Of a stretch of 21,248 bases of DNA, positions 16,030-21,248 are shown one piece after another (position 1 is the stretch's first letter; the number at the start of each line of letters is the position of its first letter). The notes under the pieces were generated by a model. That model was not told the DNA's origin and did no database searches. It worked only from the letters and a program-made list of their open reading frames with translations. The stretch lies in the IMG/VR virus record IMGVR_UViG_3300042564_003785, positions 1 to 21,248 of that record. The stretch is one strand, 5' to 3'. Made by a program: the position numbers and the translations under genes. The stretch comes from a virus.

Positions 16030-16408
16030 GAACAAAATTAAATTATTCATCGTTTCGTTAACTCTAGCTCTTTTGGCTACCAATGCTCAGGCTGGTATCC
16101 CATTTTATCTTGAGTCCAAGAATAACACCTCCGCTACTAACTGGAATACCCAAACATATTCCCATGAAGCTCGCGTTGGCGTAGCTTATCCTTGGGTTTA
16201 TGCCGAAGTTGGCAAAGGTCGCCAATACGTCAACTCCTTTAACAAGGGCGAAAACATGGACACCTTTGAAGTTGGTACGAAGATCACCGTCAAAAAGGTT
16301 GATGTTAAGCTCAAGTTTGAAGGAAGCAACGGCAAGCGTTTAAATTCTAAATTGCCGTCAAAATTCCTTGACACAGGCGGCGAAGTCCGCATTAGATATA
16401 ACTTCTAA
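16028..16408 (+). CDS. Small exported beta-rich protein, possible outer-membrane or periplasmic protein
   Basis: From ATG 16028, 126 residues; an earlier in-frame ATG at 16022 would add Met-Ile. A clear Sec signal peptide is seen: MNKIKLFIVSLTLALLATNAQA, with AxA cleavage before GIPF. The mature part is about 104 residues. It has amphipathic strands (ARVGVAYPWVYAEVGKG, FEVGTKITVKKVDVKLKFEG, GGEVRIRYNF) and ends in Phe, as outer-membrane barrels often do. It seems short for a standard eight-stranded barrel, so it may be a half barrel that oligomerises, a periplasmic sandwich, or a lysogenic-conversion-type protein in the spirit of lambda Lom (analogy only). A palindrome covers its start, and its stop overlaps the deaminase ATG by 1 nt. 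A strong hairpin plus T-run lies 46 nt past its stop. Confidence 0.75.
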   Translation: MNKIKLFIVSLTLALLATNAQAGIPFYLESKNNTSATNWNTQTYSHEARVGVAYPWVYAEVGKGRQYVNSFNKGENMDTFEVGTKITVKKVDVKLKFEGSNGKRLNSKLPSKFLDTGGEVRIRYNF

Positions 16409-16833
16409 TGAAGTTTGATCGTCTCGTAAACCTAGCAAAAAACCTAATTATCTATGACGACACTGGAATCCGGTGTCGTCATTTTGCTTTTATACTGCAC
16501 AAGAATCGTGTCGTTTCCATCGGAAGAAACTCAAATAAGTCTCATCCGATAAACAGAAAGTACGGTTACTTTGAAGGAAGCGGCATCCATGCCGAAGCGT
16601 GCGCCGTCATTAAATCTGGCAAGGTTGATCACTCAAAAAATACTTTAGTTACATTTCGTATTGACAGAAACGAAAAAATAGCTATGGGTAAACCTTGCAA
16701 ACACTGCCAAAAGCTTTTGGGCGATGTAATTTTCAAAGAAATTTACTACTCAAATGAACAAGGCGAATTCACAAAATTTAATGAAAATCTTAATCATCGA
16801 AAGCACAAGCAAGAGAAAGCCGCTGTCAAATGA
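16408..16833 (+). CDS. Cytidine/deoxycytidylate deaminase-family zinc enzyme
   Basis: 141 residues. Zinc-deaminase signature: H61-A-E63 (zinc ligand and proton shuttle), and P96-C97-K-H-C100 (two cysteine ligands). An N-terminal helix and the RHFAFILHKNRVVSIGRN strand pair (24-41) match the family fold. The likely reaction is dCMP to dUMP, feeding dTMP synthesis, but length and motifs do not separate dCMP, cytidine or nucleic-acid deaminases. It lacks the extra zinc-binding region of T4 dCMP deaminase. The ATG overlaps the previous stop (TAATG). Codons 16-25 (YDDTGIRCRH) are encoded by a near-perfect hairpin with a downstream T-run, so the 5' end of the gene doubles as a terminator-like structure. 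The 3' end overlaps the glycosyltransferase gene by 53 nt. Confidence 0.85.
   Translation: MKFDRLVNLAKNLIIYDDTGIRCRHFAFILHKNRVVSIGRNSNKSHPINRKYGYFEGSGIHAEACAVIKSGKVDHSKNTLVTFRIDRNEKIAMGKPCKHCQKLLGDVIFKEIYYSNEQGEFTKFNENLNHRKHKQEKAAVK
16454..16490 (+). terminator. Strong intrinsic-terminator-like hairpin inside the deaminase gene
   Basis: Left arm ATGACGACACTGG (16454-16466), loop AAT, right arm CCGGTGTCGTCAT (16470-16482): 13 pairs, with one T-G wobble, followed by TTTGCTTTT. It looks like a rho-independent terminator on the + strand, placed 46 nt after the exported-protein stop and 46 nt into the deaminase frame. It may cut transcription of the deaminase-to-curli block (attenuation) or be tolerated through antitermination or translating ribosomes. 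Confidence 0.6.
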
Positions 16834-17770
16834 GTTTGACGATACATCAATCGTTCATTGCCGTAACAGCTTGATTCTGGCCGAGGCACTCGGCGCAGAC
16901 TTATTGGATGGCGAATACAAACTGCCACAAATCTTAGCCAACCAGTATGACGTAATCATTTGCGCGTATGCGTCGCCGTATATGCCTCATGTTCCTTACC
17001 GCGAGATTCTAACAAAGAATCCAAACGCGAGGTATGTTTGGCTAGTTAACGACCATGACATTGAAGACAATCAGCTTCTTCGTTACGGCGTAATCAATCA
17101 TGGATTAAAGTATGACATGATCTGCAATAATCCTCGTAGCGGTTATCGCCACTGGATTCTCAACAAGAACATCGCGGGCAAAAAGCTGAATGACTTTATC
17201 ATTGAGTGGCTCACTGTCAATCTCAACTCCTTGATTATGGATACGCGCAATCCTACGAATCCTGCCGACAAGGACGGCATCATTTATTACGGCACTTATC
17301 GCAAGCACCGCCAAGTTTCTTTCGAGAAGTTCTTAACAGAAGGCGTTTCTCTTTCTTGCTCGCCAAAAAACGTCAAGAAATTCCAAGCGATCAACTGCAA
17401 ATGCACTTACGTTGAAAAGTTATCTTGGAAGAAGAACGAAGAGGATTTACGCAAATATAAATACTCGATCTACATTGAAGATTTGCACACTCATTCAAAC
17501 TACGCTTTCTTGGCGAATCGTTTCTATGAGTCTTTAATGAATGATGTTGTTATGTTGTTCGACGCTGGATGCGAAAATACTATTAAAAACTGCGGCTATA
17601 ACTTATCTCCTAATATCATTATTGATGAAAAAAGATTGTCAAAAGGCTTGACAAATTATGTTTCATCATTGAACTACGAGGAAGAACTTAAACATCAACG
17701 GCAGTTTGTCCAACAAGCTTTCCTTGAAAAAACCACAGCCATTCAAAACATTAAAGATTTCTTAACATGA
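16781..17770 (+). CDS. GT-B glycosyltransferase resembling T4 DNA beta-glucosyltransferase
   Basis: 329 residues from ATG 16781 (MKILIIES, a typical first Rossmann strand). An earlier in-frame ATG at 16754 adds nine residues unlike a GT start. The layout follows T4 beta-glucosyltransferase: an N-terminal domain with QYDVIICAYASPY and NARYVWLVNDHDI strands. The C-terminal domain opens with IIYYGTYRKHR (T4: IYGGSFRSGQR, holding UDP-binding Arg191) and contains NRFYESLMNDVVMLFD (T4: RVWETMASDAVMLID, with Arg269/Glu272). R247 and E250 would be the matching UDP-contacting pair. It probably transfers a sugar from a nucleotide donor, perhaps to modified bases in phage DNA; the acceptor is not proven and no hydroxymethylase is in the window. 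It overlaps the deaminase by 53 nt and the next gene by 4 nt (ATGA). No Shine-Dalgarno is seen. Confidence 0.68.
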   Translation: MKILIIESTSKRKPLSNEFDDTSIVHCRNSLILAEALGADLLDGEYKLPQILANQYDVIICAYASPYMPHVPYREILTKNPNARYVWLVNDHDIEDNQLLRYGVINHGLKYDMICNNPRSGYRHWILNKNIAGKKLNDFIIEWLTVNLNSLIMDTRNPTNPADKDGIIYYGTYRKHRQVSFEKFLTEGVSLSCSPKNVKKFQAINCKCTYVEKLSWKKNEEDLRKYKYSIYIEDLHTHSNYAFLANRFYESLMNDVVMLFDAGCENTIKNCGYNLSPNIIIDEKRLSKGLTNYVSSLNYEEELKHQRQFVQQAFLEKTTAIQNIKDFLT

Positions 17771-18081
17771 AATACGAAGTTACATTCGCCCTCACAGAAA
17801 AGTCGCGCAAGCATCTTAACCTTCAAGAACTTACGCTTTATAAAGCCTCGATTATTTCCACAAATGATCTCGATGATACAAAACTAATGCTTCTTATCAC
17901 CTTGTCCGAAGAAGGTCTTCCAATCGAAACCCCAAGAAGATTTGAAATGGAAGTTAAGAATATTGGATTCGGCCTTGAGAAATTAAGAATTCTCGGCTGG
18001 CTCGCAACAACCGATTATGTTTGCGACTGTATGATTACCCTTCACTCTTTTCAACAGCCTGAAACCGGATGGAAAAGCTAA
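17767..18081 (+). CDS. Small protein of unknown function
   Basis: 104 residues, family not recognised. It is predicted mixed alpha/beta: an N-terminal strand MKYEVTFALTE, a central KLMLLITLSEEG strand, a helix around 63-80, and a C-terminal WLATTDYVCDCMITLHSF segment with two close cysteines. It has no signal peptide or transmembrane segment. It starts within the glycosyltransferase stop (ATGA overlap) and its own stop overlaps the next ATG (TAATG). It is therefore in the same translationally coupled operon and may serve the same process. No Shine-Dalgarno is seen. Confidence 0.8.
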   Translation: MKYEVTFALTEKSRKHLNLQELTLYKASIISTNDLDDTKLMLLITLSEEGLPIETPRRFEMEVKNIGFGLEKLRILGWLATTDYVCDCMITLHSFQQPETGWKS

Positions 18082-18299
18082 TGAGTAAATACCTCGTTAA
18101 AAAAACCCACACTCTTCATTGTTTTAATTACGGCGAAAATATTCAAACTGTTCTTCCTGTATTTTCAGGAGACATTCTTAATGTTTTCTCTAAGTCTAAA
18201 GACTTATTCGATCAAGGAGTAGAGTATTGGGACTTTACAAAAAATTGGAGCGCAAAGATCGACGCTGAAACACTATCTGCTTTGGAGGAAATACAATGA
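18081..18299 (+). CDS. Very small protein of unknown function
   Basis: 72 residues from ATG 18081, which sits in TAATG with the preceding stop; an in-frame ATG at 18069 would add four residues. No family is recognised. It has a basic N-terminus (SKYLVKKTHTLHCF), a hydrophobic centre and an acidic C-terminal helix (DAETLSALEEIQ). It has no export signal. The 3' end carries a good GGAGG for the next gene, and its TGA overlaps that gene's ATGATG. Confidence 0.7.
   Translation: MSKYLVKKTHTLHCFNYGENIQTVLPVFSGDILNVFSKSKDLFDQGVEYWDFTKNWSAKIDAETLSALEEIQ
18284..18288 (+). promoter_or_regulatory. Strong Shine-Dalgarno (GGAGG) for the 217-residue gene
   Basis: GGAGG lies 7 nt before ATG 18296 and 10 nt before the alternative ATG 18299. 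It is one of only two strong Shine-Dalgarno sites I see in the window, so it marks this gene as independently well initiated. Confidence 0.6.
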
Positions 18300-18949
18300 T
18301 GACTTACGAAGAACAAGAAACAATTTTGTTTACAGAATTTTCTAAAGTAAAAAAAGATTTTGAATCTGTTTTAAAAAAGAAAATTACTCGTAAAAACTTT
18401 AAAGAAGCTATTGTTGATTTAACTAAAATCGCAGTCAACACTCAATTTGATTCAGAGATTGATGCGGACATTAGAGAAAGACTATCTGTATTTTTCGCTG
18501 TTTGCCAGCCTTATCTTGGTGAGGTTATTTGGTCCAAGATAAAAGAAAAAACTCTTAAGATCAGTATTGATTACGGTGATGACGCAATGGTTAGCTGGAA
18601 TATTCCAGTAGAAACATTTTTTATAAATCAAAAACAATTTGAACTATCTCTTGGAATGTTAATCAGCAGCTTTAAGGATTGCTTCCTTGGTCTTTTCCTG
18701 TGCCCAGAATTGCGCGAAGCAGTTATGCAGGGCGACGAACTAGCGGTTAAAGCTCTTTACTCCTCCTTCTCCAGACCATCTATGGAATCAACAGTTATTA
18801 ATCTCAAGCTGTTTAAAGAATGTTTCCCTGATTTCTATGAGCATATCACTACCAAGTTAGATATTATGAAGGTAGAAGATATGAACGAGTTTATCAAAAA
18901 TAAAAATAAAGAGTCCAAAGCCCCAGCAAAAAAGCGTAAAAAGAAGTAA
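18296..18949 (+). CDS. Protein of unknown function with a lysine-rich C-terminus
   Basis: 217 residues, mostly predicted helical; family not recognised. The N-terminal half is rich in Lys/Glu helices (1-70), the middle holds FFINQKQFELSLGMLISSF and FLGLFLCPELREAV amphipathic helices, and the last ~20 residues form a basic tail ending APAKKRKKK. That tail could bind nucleic acid or acidic partners (inferred). No signal peptide is seen; the hydrophobic stretches are too short and interrupted for clear membrane spans. Two ATGs occur in tandem (18296, 18299) after a good GGAGG. The stop overlaps the next start (TAATG). Confidence 0.85.
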   Translation: MMTYEEQETILFTEFSKVKKDFESVLKKKITRKNFKEAIVDLTKIAVNTQFDSEIDADIRERLSVFFAVCQPYLGEVIWSKIKEKTLKISIDYGDDAMVSWNIPVETFFINQKQFELSLGMLISSFKDCFLGLFLCPELREAVMQGDELAVKALYSSFSRPSMESTVINLKLFKECFPDFYEHITTKLDIMKVEDMNEFIKNKNKESKAPAKKRKKK

Positions 18950-19611
18950 TGCCATACTTAAACGCCAACATTCCTGTTTTTCATGCTTATTTAAGCAGTG
19001 ATTTTCTTTATAATCATACTAAAGCTGAAAAAGAGTATATTTCGTGTGAAGTTTTCGGAGTTACCTCATTAACTCGCCGCTGCCTTACATTTCAAGTAAT
19101 GACGGAGTATGGCTCTAGACATGATAGAGTTCCTATTCAATATCTGACACTAGAACCTAAACACTCTAACTATCCTTTAGATTGGCTGCAACTTTGGGAT
19201 TGTTACTCAAATGTCTTGTCTGTAACAAGATATGAGTATCATAAGAACGCCGCTGTTGAAGTTCAGCTCAAGAATCACGAATGGGTTAAGGGCAAATACT
19301 TATTCACAATAGACTGGCATGACAATCCTGATTGCGCTCTAGGTTATTCTGAAATGGCTGGAGGACACAAATGCGGCCATCTTATTTGGGGTCTTCAAGA
19401 CTCAACAGGTAAAGAATGTAATCAATTATTCTTTCAGCCAAATAATAGAGTTGTTTGGAGAGATGGTGGCGCTTTTATCGCTAAAAAATTAGAGAAACCA
19501 GATTGGAAAGTCTTTGATAAAGAGTTCACTTGCGAAGGTAAAGGCAAGTGGGTCGCTTTAGATAACGACGATTACTTCTATCAATTCAAAGAATCTGATA
19601 AAAAAGTGTAA
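18949..19611 (+). CDS. Phage-type hypothetical protein, function unknown
   Basis: 220 residues with many aromatic residues (Trp/Tyr/Phe) and a beta-rich look. The N-terminus NANIPVFHAYLSSDFLYNHT and the segment SCEVFGVTSLTRRCLTFQVM look like a conserved phage protein type that I cannot name functionally. A cluster of polar motifs (TIDWHDNPD, GGHKCGHLIW, QPNNRVVWRDGG) could hold metal or catalytic residues: H, D and C are close together around residues 125-147. That is speculative. No signal peptide is seen. It begins in the TAATG overlap with the previous gene and ends 11 nt before the GTG start of csgF, so it is the last non-curli gene of the run. Confidence 0.8.
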   Translation: MPYLNANIPVFHAYLSSDFLYNHTKAEKEYISCEVFGVTSLTRRCLTFQVMTEYGSRHDRVPIQYLTLEPKHSNYPLDWLQLWDCYSNVLSVTRYEYHKNAAVEVQLKNHEWVKGKYLFTIDWHDNPDCALGYSEMAGGHKCGHLIWGLQDSTGKECNQLFFQPNNRVVWRDGGAFIAKKLEKPDWKVFDKEFTCEGKGKWVALDNDDYFYQFKESDKKV

Positions 19612-19622
19612 TGGTATGATAA

Positions 19623-20078
19623 GTGAAGAAGGCATTTTTTCTAATTTTATTTATTTTTATTTCCAGCTTGCGTGGAAGCGAGATGGTTCATGCCTTCAAG
19701 TCTCCGTTTTTCAATGGAGTTAACTATTCTGGACACGCTCTTACAGTAGAGAATTTAGCTCGTACCCGCAAGCAAGCCGTTAAAGATAACTTAAAGGCTG
19801 ATCTTGAACAGAAGAAGATTCAAGAGACAAACACTCCGCTCAATACTTTCATAAATAACTTACAAGCAAGAATTTATTCTCAGCTTGCTTCTCAAGTTAC
19901 AGATCAGATTTTTAATTCAAACGGCGAAACGTTTGGGATTATCAACTTACAAGGTGGCGCAACCGTTACTTGGCAAAAGAACGGCGACTTAGTAACGCTT
20001 TATATCAATGACCCAGCAACAGGCAGTTCGACACAGATTCAGCTTCCTGTTGGAGTCCTCAAACCAGGAGGTGGTTAA
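19623..20078 (+). CDS. csgF: CsgF-like curli secretion accessory protein
   Basis: In bacteria CsgF is exported, plugs into the CsgG pore from outside and couples secretion to curlin nucleation. 151 residues. Start is GTG at 19623; no in-frame ATG would preserve the signal peptide MKKAFFLILFIFISS...VHA, cut before residue 25. The mature N-terminus FKSPFFNGVNYSG matches the CsgF motif FRNPNFGG-4x-G that inserts in the CsgG barrel. Residues 71-97 (TPLNTFINNLQARIYSQLAS...) form the conserved helix and 103-142 the strands ending STQIQLP, as in E. coli (STIQV). A charged segment (45-68) between motif and helix is longer than I recall for E. coli. The gene ends 2 nt before csgG, giving strong operon evidence. 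Its last codons carry the Shine-Dalgarno for csgG. Confidence 0.88.
   Translation: MKKAFFLILFIFISSLRGSEMVHAFKSPFFNGVNYSGHALTVENLARTRKQAVKDNLKADLEQKKIQETNTPLNTFINNLQARIYSQLASQVTDQIFNSNGETFGIINLQGGATVTWQKNGDLVTLYINDPATGSSTQIQLPVGVLKPGGG
20066..20074 (+). promoter_or_regulatory. Strong Shine-Dalgarno for csgG inside the csgF 3' end
   Basis: AGGAGGTGG ends 6 nt before the csgG ATG (20081). It also encodes the glycine-rich end of CsgF. It suggests that CsgG, the nonameric pore, is made at a higher rate than its neighbours, which mostly lack Shine-Dalgarno sites. Confidence 0.65.
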
Positions 20079-20080
20079 GA

Positions 20081-20875
20081 ATGAAATGGGTAATGCCATT
20101 TTTAATTCTTTTCTTGGCTGGTTGCTCATCTTTCCCGCAAAAACCCGCCATATTAGAAAAGCCGAAGCTGCAAGCTCCACCCTTGGAGCAGCAGCTAAAG
20201 AACTTGCCGCCGCCTGAAAGCCCAAGAATCAGCATTGCTGTTTATTCCTTCGTCGATAAGACTGGACAGCGCAAGACGGTAGATTCTTACGCCTCTTTCT
20301 CATCTGCCGTTACGCAAGGAGCGGAAAGCTGGCTTATAGACGCTTTGCGCGTGGCTGGCAGTGGCAAATGGTTTCAGGTGCTAGAGCGCACCAGTTTGGA
20401 TAATATCATTAGAGAACGGCAGCTAATCAACCAAACAAGAGAAACATTTCAAGGTAGAGACGCCGAAAAGCTAACTCCTATGCTTTTTGCTGGCATTATT
20501 GCGGAAGGCGGCATCATCGGATATGACACCAACATAATTACTGGTGGTGCTGGCGCAAGCGTTCTTGGTATATCTGCAAGCTCGCAGTACCGTAAAGACG
20601 TTGTTACAGTTTCGCTTCGTTTCGTTAGCGTACAAACAGGCGAGATATTACTTAGTGTAGCTGTAACTAAAACAATTTCTAGTGTCGCGGTTTCAGGCAA
20701 CCTATTCAAGTTCTATGAACACGGCGTAACTCCTGTGGAATCTGAACTTGGATTAACTGCCAATGAACCAAATACAATAGCTGTTAGAAGTGCTATCGAA
20801 CAAGCAGTGATAGAAATAGTAGATCAAGGAGATAAATCGGGACTCTGGAAATATAAAACCCCACAAAAACAATGA
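20081..20875 (+). CDS. csgG: CsgG-like curli export pore lipoprotein
   Basis: 264 residues, close to E. coli CsgG (277). The known family forms a nine-subunit outer-membrane channel that exports curlin subunits. Seen: signal peptide with lipobox L-A-G-C15 (lipidated cysteine), IAVYSFVDKTGQ (52-63; E. coli VSVYNIQDETGQ), the constriction loop with F73, corresponding to the E. coli pore Phe, and FQVLERTSLDNIIRERQLI (98-116). These are followed by GGIIGYDTNI and TGGAGA (143-159), VSVQTGEIL (182-190), NLFKFYEHG, LGLTANEP (224-230) and GLWKYK. The tyrosine of the E. coli constriction appears shifted (Y70), and Asn is replaced by Ser72, so the eyelet may differ. A strong Shine-Dalgarno precedes it. 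The stop overlaps the next ATG by 4 nt. Confidence 0.95.
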   Translation: MKWVMPFLILFLAGCSSFPQKPAILEKPKLQAPPLEQQLKNLPPPESPRISIAVYSFVDKTGQRKTVDSYASFSSAVTQGAESWLIDALRVAGSGKWFQVLERTSLDNIIRERQLINQTRETFQGRDAEKLTPMLFAGIIAEGGIIGYDTNIITGGAGASVLGISASSQYRKDVVTVSLRFVSVQTGEILLSVAVTKTISSVAVSGNLFKFYEHGVTPVESELGLTANEPNTIAVRSAIEQAVIEIVDQGDKSGLWKYKTPQKQ

Positions 20876-21248
20876 AAATCAAACTCTTAGCCTTATATGT
20901 ATTTTTATCCGCCCTTTGCTTTGGGCAGAATCAAATCTACATCAACCAAATCACCACTACTGGTACAACAACTATTGTTCAAACTGGTAGCGTTAATAAA
21001 ATTGGTTCGTCTGGCACACCCAGCGAAATAACATCCGACAACCTCTCTTTTGAGATGAGACAAGTTGGAGACAACAACGATGCTAACTTTTCCATGATCG
21101 GTAACAACTTGACCCTTAAATCTATTACTACTGGTAATAGCAATAACCTAAAGATGTTCACAAATGGAGCAAATAACGATATTGATCTTACCTTCACTGG
21201 CAACTCAAATACATTCTTGCTTAATAAAGACGCTATCGCCAACAGCAC
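20872..21248 (+). CDS. Secreted curlin-repeat (CsgA/CsgB-like) protein, 3' end beyond window
   Basis: 125 codons are visible with no stop, so the gene is cut by the window end. The ATG lies in the csgG stop (ATGA). The Sec signal MKIKLLALYVFLSALCFG is followed by QNQIYINQI. The mature protein holds curlin-type units: VQTGSVN (36-42), RQVGDNN (63-69), MIGNN, TTGNSN, TNGANN, FTGNSN. G66, G77, G88, G99 and G110 are exactly 11 residues apart, usually followed by N at +3, the G-x-x-N rhythm of curlin half-repeats that form amyloid beta-solenoids. Repeats begin almost at once after the signal; the Gly-rich N22 secretion tag of E. coli CsgA is absent. Family Gln positions are partly replaced by Thr, Met or Phe. 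It is the probable cargo of the CsgG/CsgF pore encoded just upstream (inferred). Confidence 0.75.
   Translation, partial: MKIKLLALYVFLSALCFGQNQIYINQITTTGTTTIVQTGSVNKIGSSGTPSEITSDNLSFEMRQVGDNNDANFSMIGNNLTLKSITTGNSNNLKMFTNGANNDIDLTFTGNSNTFLLNKDAIANS

Noticed and set aside
16754-16780. ATG at 16754 as the glycosyltransferase start
   Set aside because: The added nine residues precede MKILIIES, which is the natural first strand of a GT-B domain; ATG 16781 is preferred, though unproven.
20979-21248. Open frame on the - strand opposite the curlin-repeat gene
   Set aside because: The + strand frame has a signal peptide, an ATGA overlap with csgG and a regular repeat; the reverse frame is its shadow.
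19623-21248. Curli genes being ordinary host chromosome next to a prophage end
   Set aside because: No integrase, attachment repeat or gap is seen; the genes run in one packed same-strand series from the phage-type block. It cannot be fully excluded without flanking sequence.
1-21248. tRNA genes, CRISPR arrays, insertion sequences
   Set aside because: None was recognised on reading both strands; coding density leaves no space above about 30 bases.

Overview
The window looks like part of the genome of a large, AT-rich, tailed double-stranded DNA phage with a long flexible (siphovirus) tail, infecting a Gram-negative, envelope-bearing host. The tail block has the phage lambda order L-K-I-J, and the remaining genes are packed head to tail on the other strand with 1-4 nt overlaps. 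Host rank cannot be fixed. Several exported proteins have Sec or lipoprotein signals suited to an outer membrane, while Shine-Dalgarno sites are rare, which fits several AT-rich Gram-negative lineages.

Layout. (1) 12-3369, + strand: nrdA and nrdB, a complete class Ia ribonucleotide reductase with all radical-transfer residues visible. (2) 3366-15489, - strand: the tail-tip operon, transcribed gpL, gpK, gpI, gpJ-N, a small beta-rich protein, then a 1893-residue gpJ-C. gpJ is split into two genes. gpL, gpI and gpJ are all greatly enlarged by inserted modules (PA14-like, CBM5/12-like, VWA-like, possible ILEI-like, FN3-like), so this tip is likely a multi-glycan adhesin platform. (3) 15520-19611, + strand: a possible acetyltransferase, a small exported beta-rich protein, a cytidine/dCMP-type deaminase, a GT-B glycosyltransferase resembling T4 DNA beta-glucosyltransferase, and four small genes of unknown function. 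(4) 19623-21248, + strand: CsgF and CsgG homologues followed directly by a secreted curlin-repeat protein cut by the window end. This is a compact curli-type secretion cassette inside a phage genome.

How they may work together. NrdAB and the deaminase feed deoxynucleotide synthesis, and the glucosyltransferase-like protein may decorate phage DNA. The tail block recognises the cell surface. The CsgG/CsgF/curlin set would build an outer-membrane pore and perhaps export amyloid-like repeat protein from the infected cell. Its purpose (surface remodelling, superinfection control, nutrient or peptide passage, lysis aid) cannot be decided from sequence alone.

No tRNA, CRISPR array, insertion sequence, integrase or attachment site was seen. 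No gene-free stretch exceeds about 30 bases.
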